The notes under the pieces: model-generated
Seen by the model: only the letters and a program-made list of their open reading frames with translations
Told to the model about the DNA's origin: nothing
Databases searched by the model: none
Source of the DNA: Pleurobrachia bachei
Lineage: Eukaryota > Ctenophora > Tentaculata > Cydippida > Pleurobrachiidae
Length of the DNA: 22,230 nucleotides
Assembly: GCA_000695325.1 (NCBI GenBank)
Contig: AVPN01000388.1
Coordinates: 9,905-32,134, forward strand
Direction of reading: 5' to 3'
Shown: positions 19,220-22,230 of the stretch, piece after piece
Layout of the letters: every line of letters begins with the position of its first letter
Position numbering within the stretch: the first letter of the stretch is position 1
Program-made: the position numbers and the translations under genes

Positions 19220-22173
19220 CTGAAACAATACATGTGATGCGTTAGAGTTTGAAACAACATGTGATTTGTTAAATGAGTTGGGCCAGCTTATAAATAAGTA
19301 CCCGTACTGCAATCATGACTAGCTTTTCAAAGCTAGATACACCAGGCCAACTCTGTTCTAGTTTACCAAATTGCAGTTGCCAACTAACACTACGCAAAGT
19401 CTATTTGTCACGCAGTACGTGACGAATAGACAGACACTATTATCACGAACATGAGATAGATAAGCAAGATTCGATAAGAAGACCAACAGTTAGTCTAGAC
19501 AGTTTTAACCGGTACAACTGCACAAACCAAACAACACTGTTACCACGGGAACCACCAATGTTACGGCAATGGTTCCCTTGGGGCTTGGTGTATCGTTATC
19601 AATGGTACGTAACCACAATAGTTACCATGGTAACCACAATATAGTTACCTGAGGGCGGGAAGGGCGATGGAAAAGGTACGAGAGTGCTACCAAGTTGAGT
19701 ACTGCACACCGGCATAAAGGGTGGCCTCGAAATATGTCCATTGCCAGTCGTTGTCGCTCCAAAAGAGGGTACTGCCGCACGTAGGAAGTCCGAGTTAGAG
19801 AGACCTAGTCGGATCATACTGTTGGGGGATGGACAACCAGGGTAGGCCGGTGCAACTGGACTTCTATCTAACATCGCATCTGTGGAGGGGACGAGGGGTG
19901 ATGGAGTTGTTCGGATAGGAGTGAAACATAACTGTATCATTTCTGAGAAGTGAGAATGGTAAAAAGCTGTCAGAGCATTGGCATAACGGGTAAAAAGCTG
20001 GTCTGCTGTTAGAGATCTTGAAACATAGCAAAGAACGGTAAATAGGCTTTACTGACTATAAAATTTCCTTATTCCTATAATAATCTTTCATTGTGCCCTT
20101 GGAAGTATGGATTATAATTATATTTACCTGTTGTCATGGGTGGAAAGCAGCTATTGGGAGGCGGTGGGAACTCTGTACCTCCCGTGCTCGCCTGATTCTC
20201 TAACTTAACATCCCCTGACAGAGGCGTGCCCGGTGTTGCCCGCACCGGCCGGGCTTGAGGCGACAAAAAGGACTCCAAGAAGTCTATGACGGGGGTAGAC
20301 AAAGCTCCACGTTCCTTTTTCATCCGCTTCTCCTTTGCTCGCCTGGTGGGGGAATAAAGGGTGTGAAGGAGCTGGGGTACTTTCAGCTCAATTTTAGCTA
20401 ATCACCGGCGGGGTATGGGGTATACTGGCACGACACACCCCTGTTACTGTATGAAGGAGGAGCTAATAGAGAAACCGTAATGTTTGTTATGGCGACTGTG
20501 AATTTTTGTTTCTGCAAGACAGTGAAATACTATACTGAGACACAACCAAACACCGTATCATCTCATGAAGAAACATGCCTTTTTAAACTCTGAATAACAT
20601 GTGGCTAGAATTAGCGACTCTTGGTCTCCACTCTCCACCCACACTCGACATGGTTCACGGTTTCTGTTACAGTGACATCACACACACAGCTATGATCACG
20701 TGACTGGTTATCAGCCAATCAGAGACCAGTATTTCGCTCGGTTCCTGACACAGAGCTGTATCACGTGATTTCAGAACAGAATCACGTGATCATACGAGGT
20801 CATCACGTGGTTAATTAATCACTGCAGTGTGTGGAGAGAGGTCAACAGAGACCACCACTACGACTGATCCTACACACTACTACTACAACGGCGTAGGGGG
20901 TGAGGAGAATATCAGGGGGTGAGAGGGAGGGGGTGAGAGAGAGAGTGTGTGTGGGATGATTGTCATGAAAAGAACAACAGAATAGAGGTCAGAGGAACAG
21001 CTCCTCCGTTCTTTTCATGAAGCCTTACGGGGAGTGGTGTAAGGCGAGTGGGAGACGGCATGACGGTGTTGGTAGTTAAACAAATAACTCTGAAATCCAT
21101 TTGGCTCGATGACTGGTACCCTTTAAATTTCAATGTGTAATACTGGTGGAATACTGTCTGGCGGCGCCGACCTGATCTGAGCAGTGAGCTCACACTATCA
21201 ACAACTCAGGGTTTGTCTCTGTCATACGGATGGAATATGGGTATCTCCCGAAGCTATTGATGATGATCAGATGAAGAAATCAGAATGATACACTGTGAAC
21301 AGAGCATTGGGCTGTGAAAAGAACGATGCATATTTGTGAATTTAAGTAAAATGGATGCAATTGACTGAACTGATCATGTTGCCGAGTTATCATTACGGGA
21401 GGGGGGTATGTCAGGAACCGACCGAATCATGAAATACTGGTCCCTGATTGGCTGATAACATGATAACCAGTCACGTGACCTTAATAACGAGTTCTGATTG
21501 GTTGTTTACCTGTTTTGGAACCAAACTTGCACCACCCTCATATCAAGTCCAGTCTCCGTGCTCAACTGTTCTCGCACGTGTCTCGCTGAAGAAATGGAGT
21601 GGATTTTAGGAAATTGAAAATCAAAATTAGAAAAACTAAAATGGGTGTCTTAGATCAGTCAGTTTGAGTGCTATATTCAAGATATTGAAAATTTTAGTGT
21701 GATCAGAAGTCACTTTGATTGAGAGATCGAAGAGAGTGGTCAACTATCACGTGGGGGGGGTCTATAATTTATACCTGGTTTAGGACTATTCTCATAAGCA
21801 TTCTTCAACGTTTCCAACTGTTTTGCAGTTATCGTGGTTCGGGGTCGCTTGATTCCTTGTGATTCCAGATCTATGTCATCCGTGAATTGTTCATCTGTGC
21901 AGTTCGCGTACTGGGCTGATAGATCAGAGGGAGAGGAATAAGGGTAAGTCGAGAGTTTAGAAGGCCCATACCGACTAGATTCTTGTCTCAAACAACACCC
22001 TACCACATGACATGATTTGCCCAAATAAGGGAATTTCCCCACGTGACCTGATTTGCCTAAATATGGATATTTCCCACGTGATCTAGAAGTTCTACCGGGG
22101 GACTTTGCCCCTGCTCTACTTCTCTCTATACCGACCAACCACAAAACAGCATTGCTTGTCACGTGAAGATGAC
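19109..22173 (-). CDS. Lhx3/4: Lhx3/4 (Lim3) LIM-homeobox transcription factor, 3' exons
   Basis: Exons read on the - strand: 21915-21775, 21585-21510, 20342-20128, 19942-19649 and perhaps 19219-19109. Joined, the first three give a complete homeodomain beginning [16 protein letters not shown], with [23 protein letters not shown], Gln50, Asn51 and Arg53. This is the Lhx3/Lhx4/Drosophila Lim3 signature; [13 protein letters not shown] and TGLDM separate it from Lhx1/5. Known members specify motor neurons, interneurons and pituitary cells by binding TAAT-containing sites. The two N-terminal LIM domains are not in the window and should lie beyond 22230. The C-terminal region is Pro/Ser/Thr-rich and not recognisable. 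Introns split codons 27 and 52 of the homeodomain. The gene end is uncertain. Confidence 0.93.
19399..19431. promoter_or_regulatory. Inverted repeat with CGTCAC/GTGACG half-sites
   Basis: 14-bp arms (GTCTATTTGTCACG and its complement, one mismatch) around CAGTA. The arms carry CREB/ATF-like GTGACG half-sites. It is intronic or just 3' of Lhx3/4. Function unproven. Confidence 0.4.
19621..19634. promoter_or_regulatory. RFX X-box-like palindrome
   Basis: GTTACCATGGTAAC fits the X-box consensus GTNRCC-N(0-3)-RGYAAC exactly. It lies 15 bp beyond the donor of the 19649-19942 exon, in intron. Repeated GTTACC/GGTAAC half-sites surround it. Confidence 0.45.
19649..19942 (-). CDS. Lhx3/4: Lhx3/4 exon: Pro/Ser/Thr-rich C-terminal region
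   Basis: Acceptor CACTTCTCAG, donor CTCAG|GTAACT, phase 1 to 1. Encodes [20 protein letters not shown], then [20 protein letters not shown] and [10 protein letters not shown]. No domain recognised; it fits a C-terminal activation region. Assignment rests on strand, phase and spacing. Confidence 0.75.
20128..20342 (-). CDS. Lhx3/4: Lhx3/4 exon: end of homeodomain and proline-rich tail
   Basis: Acceptor CCCCCACCAG, donor ACAG|GTAAAT, phase 2 to 1. Completes [14 protein letters not shown], then reads a Pro/Gly/Ser-rich tail ([17 protein letters not shown]). The usual Lhx3/4 block after the homeodomain (KKDAGRQRWGQYF type) is not preserved beyond MKKERG. Confidence 0.93.
20343..21509 (-). other. 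Lhx3/4 intron in homeodomain codon 52
   Basis: About 1.17 kb. It holds two hAT-MITE copies in opposite orientation, six of the ten CACGTG motifs listed separately or their flanks, a G-rich GGGGGTGAG stretch (20890-20940), and a 13-bp inverted repeat (TCATGAAAAGAAC at 20963 and its complement at 21008). An open - strand frame at 20963-21193 is not homologous to anything I know. Confidence 0.7.
20693..20747 (-). mobile_element. Truncated hAT MITE, inverted copy
   Basis: On the - strand it matches the first half of the 15019-15127 element, from CAGGAACCGAGCGAAATACT through GATAACCAGTCACGTGA. The other half is missing. Confidence 0.8.
21412..21515. mobile_element. hAT MITE copy running into the Lhx3/4 splice donor
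   Basis: Starts with an intact CAGGAACCGACCGAATCA terminus at 21412 and follows the reference element through CTGATTGGTTGTTTAC to about 21515. There the last 13-18 bp of the element are replaced by homeobox exon sequence. It carries a small internal duplication (GATAACATGATAACC). Confidence 0.88.
21510..21585 (-). CDS. Lhx3/4: Lhx3/4 exon: homeodomain helices 2-3
   Basis: Acceptor TTTCTTCAG, donor AACAG|GTAAAC; 76 bp, phase 1 to 2. Encodes [16 protein letters not shown], then RVVQVWFQN and two bases of Arg52. Too short for an automatic ORF call but unmistakable. Its donor lies in sequence homologous to the hAT MITE (see findings). Confidence 0.97.
21775..21915 (-). CDS. Lhx3/4: Lhx3/4 exon: homeodomain helix 1
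   Basis: Donor CCAG|GTATAA at 21775/21774. Encodes [20 protein letters not shown], then [20 protein letters not shown] and NSPKP. I place the acceptor at TCTGATCTATCAG (exon start 21915) because it follows a strong pyrimidine tract. A longer version starting at 22173 is open but consists of repeat-like sequence. Phase 1 exit. Confidence 0.9.
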
Positions 22174-22183
22174 CTATACGAGA

Positions 22184-22221
<38 letters not shown>

Positions 22222-22230
22222 AGAGAGAGA
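21916..22230 (-). other. Lhx3/4 intron upstream of the homeobox
   Basis: Contains the 35/36-bp tandem repeat with E-box, kappaB-like and CArG-like motifs, and at the window edge a GA tract (22184-22230; CT on the coding strand). LIM-domain exons should lie beyond the window. Confidence 0.6.
22010..22080 (-). repeat. Two-unit 35/36-bp repeat with E-box, kappaB-like and CArG-like motifs
   Basis: On the - strand each unit starts CACGTGGG, followed by GGAAATATCC or GGAAATTCCC, then CCATATTTAGG or CCTTATTTGGG, then CAAATCA. The downstream unit has a perfect CArG box (CC-6 A/T-GG, 22021-22030) and a palindromic kappaB-like GGGAATTTCCC (22029-22039). A partial third unit follows (CATGTGG). It lies about 95 bp from the homeobox exon. 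Confidence 0.7.

Larger units (their letters stand above)
20697..22165. promoter_or_regulatory. Cluster of ten CACGTG E-boxes
   Basis: CACGTG at 20697, 20762, 20783, 20804, 21472, 21575, 21748, 22040, 22075 and 22160. The one at 21575 is coding (Arg-His-Val-Arg of the homeodomain), and those at 20697 and 21472 come from hAT MITEs. The rest are in introns. CACGTG binds bHLH-ZIP factors (Myc/Max, MITF/TFE, USF) and some bHLH repressors. Confidence 0.6.

Noticed and set aside
20963-21193. 76-codon - strand frame with [13 protein letters not shown]
   Set aside because: Looks superficially like a homeodomain piece, but the true helix 2-3 exon is at 21510-21585. No conserved residues.
21740-22162. 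140-codon version of the first homeobox exon
   Set aside because: The frame starts at GTG and reads through a 35/36-bp repeat; the strong acceptor at 21916 gives a shorter and more credible exon.

Overview
The window is animal nuclear DNA from an unidentified invertebrate. Short exons with GT/AG introns carry recognisable metazoan protein modules: a WW-type domain, coiled coils, and a LIM-class homeodomain. Introns are full of CT/GA microsatellites and small inverted-repeat elements. No bacterial, viral or organellar gene is visible. A sponge or another early-branching invertebrate is possible, but the sequence does not settle it.

Two multi-exon genes point toward each other. On the + strand, about 1098-12896, is the 3' part of a gene whose exons I assembled from splice sites and reading phase: an atypical WW domain, a linker, two coiled-coil exons, a Gly/His/Pro/Met-rich region with two HxRxxS sites, and an acidic C-terminus ending in a PDZ-ligand-like STQL. 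HTRCFSEP fits both a LATS-kinase site (HxRxxS) and a 14-3-3 site (RxxSxP). My tentative reading is a Hippo-pathway coactivator of the YAP/Yorkie type. On the - strand, from the right edge down to about 19109, is an Lhx3/4 (Lim3) LIM-homeobox gene. Its homeodomain is split over three exons, and the reading is secure.

Layout: 1-1097, no recognised exon; 1098-1637, WW and linker exons; 2547-3497, intact LINE-type ORF1 inside an intron; 3790-6205, cassette copy A (three exons, closed by a purine array); 6532-7287, hairpin element and two coiled-coil exons; 7375-9930, cassette copy B with the same three exons; 10317-12174, an exon whose end and splice donor are reiterated as 37 units of 49 bp; 12479-12896, the last two exons; 13229-14031, an 803-bp foldback element; 14609-15600, short DNA-transposon derivatives; 16914-19045, a 42-bp perfect palindrome joined to about 523 copies of TGTC; 19109-22230, Lhx3/4.

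The most interesting feature is the + strand gene. A cassette with three coding exons is duplicated. The copies differ at 18 exon sites, 16 of them synonymous, while the intron between the second and third exons has no substitutions. Minisatellites have multiplied the 5' splice sites of two exons. In the cassette, choosing the second donor changes reading phase from 1 to 2, which would let copy A splice in frame into copy B. Separately, a hAT-type MITE runs up to, and probably supplies, the splice donor of the central homeobox exon of Lhx3/4.
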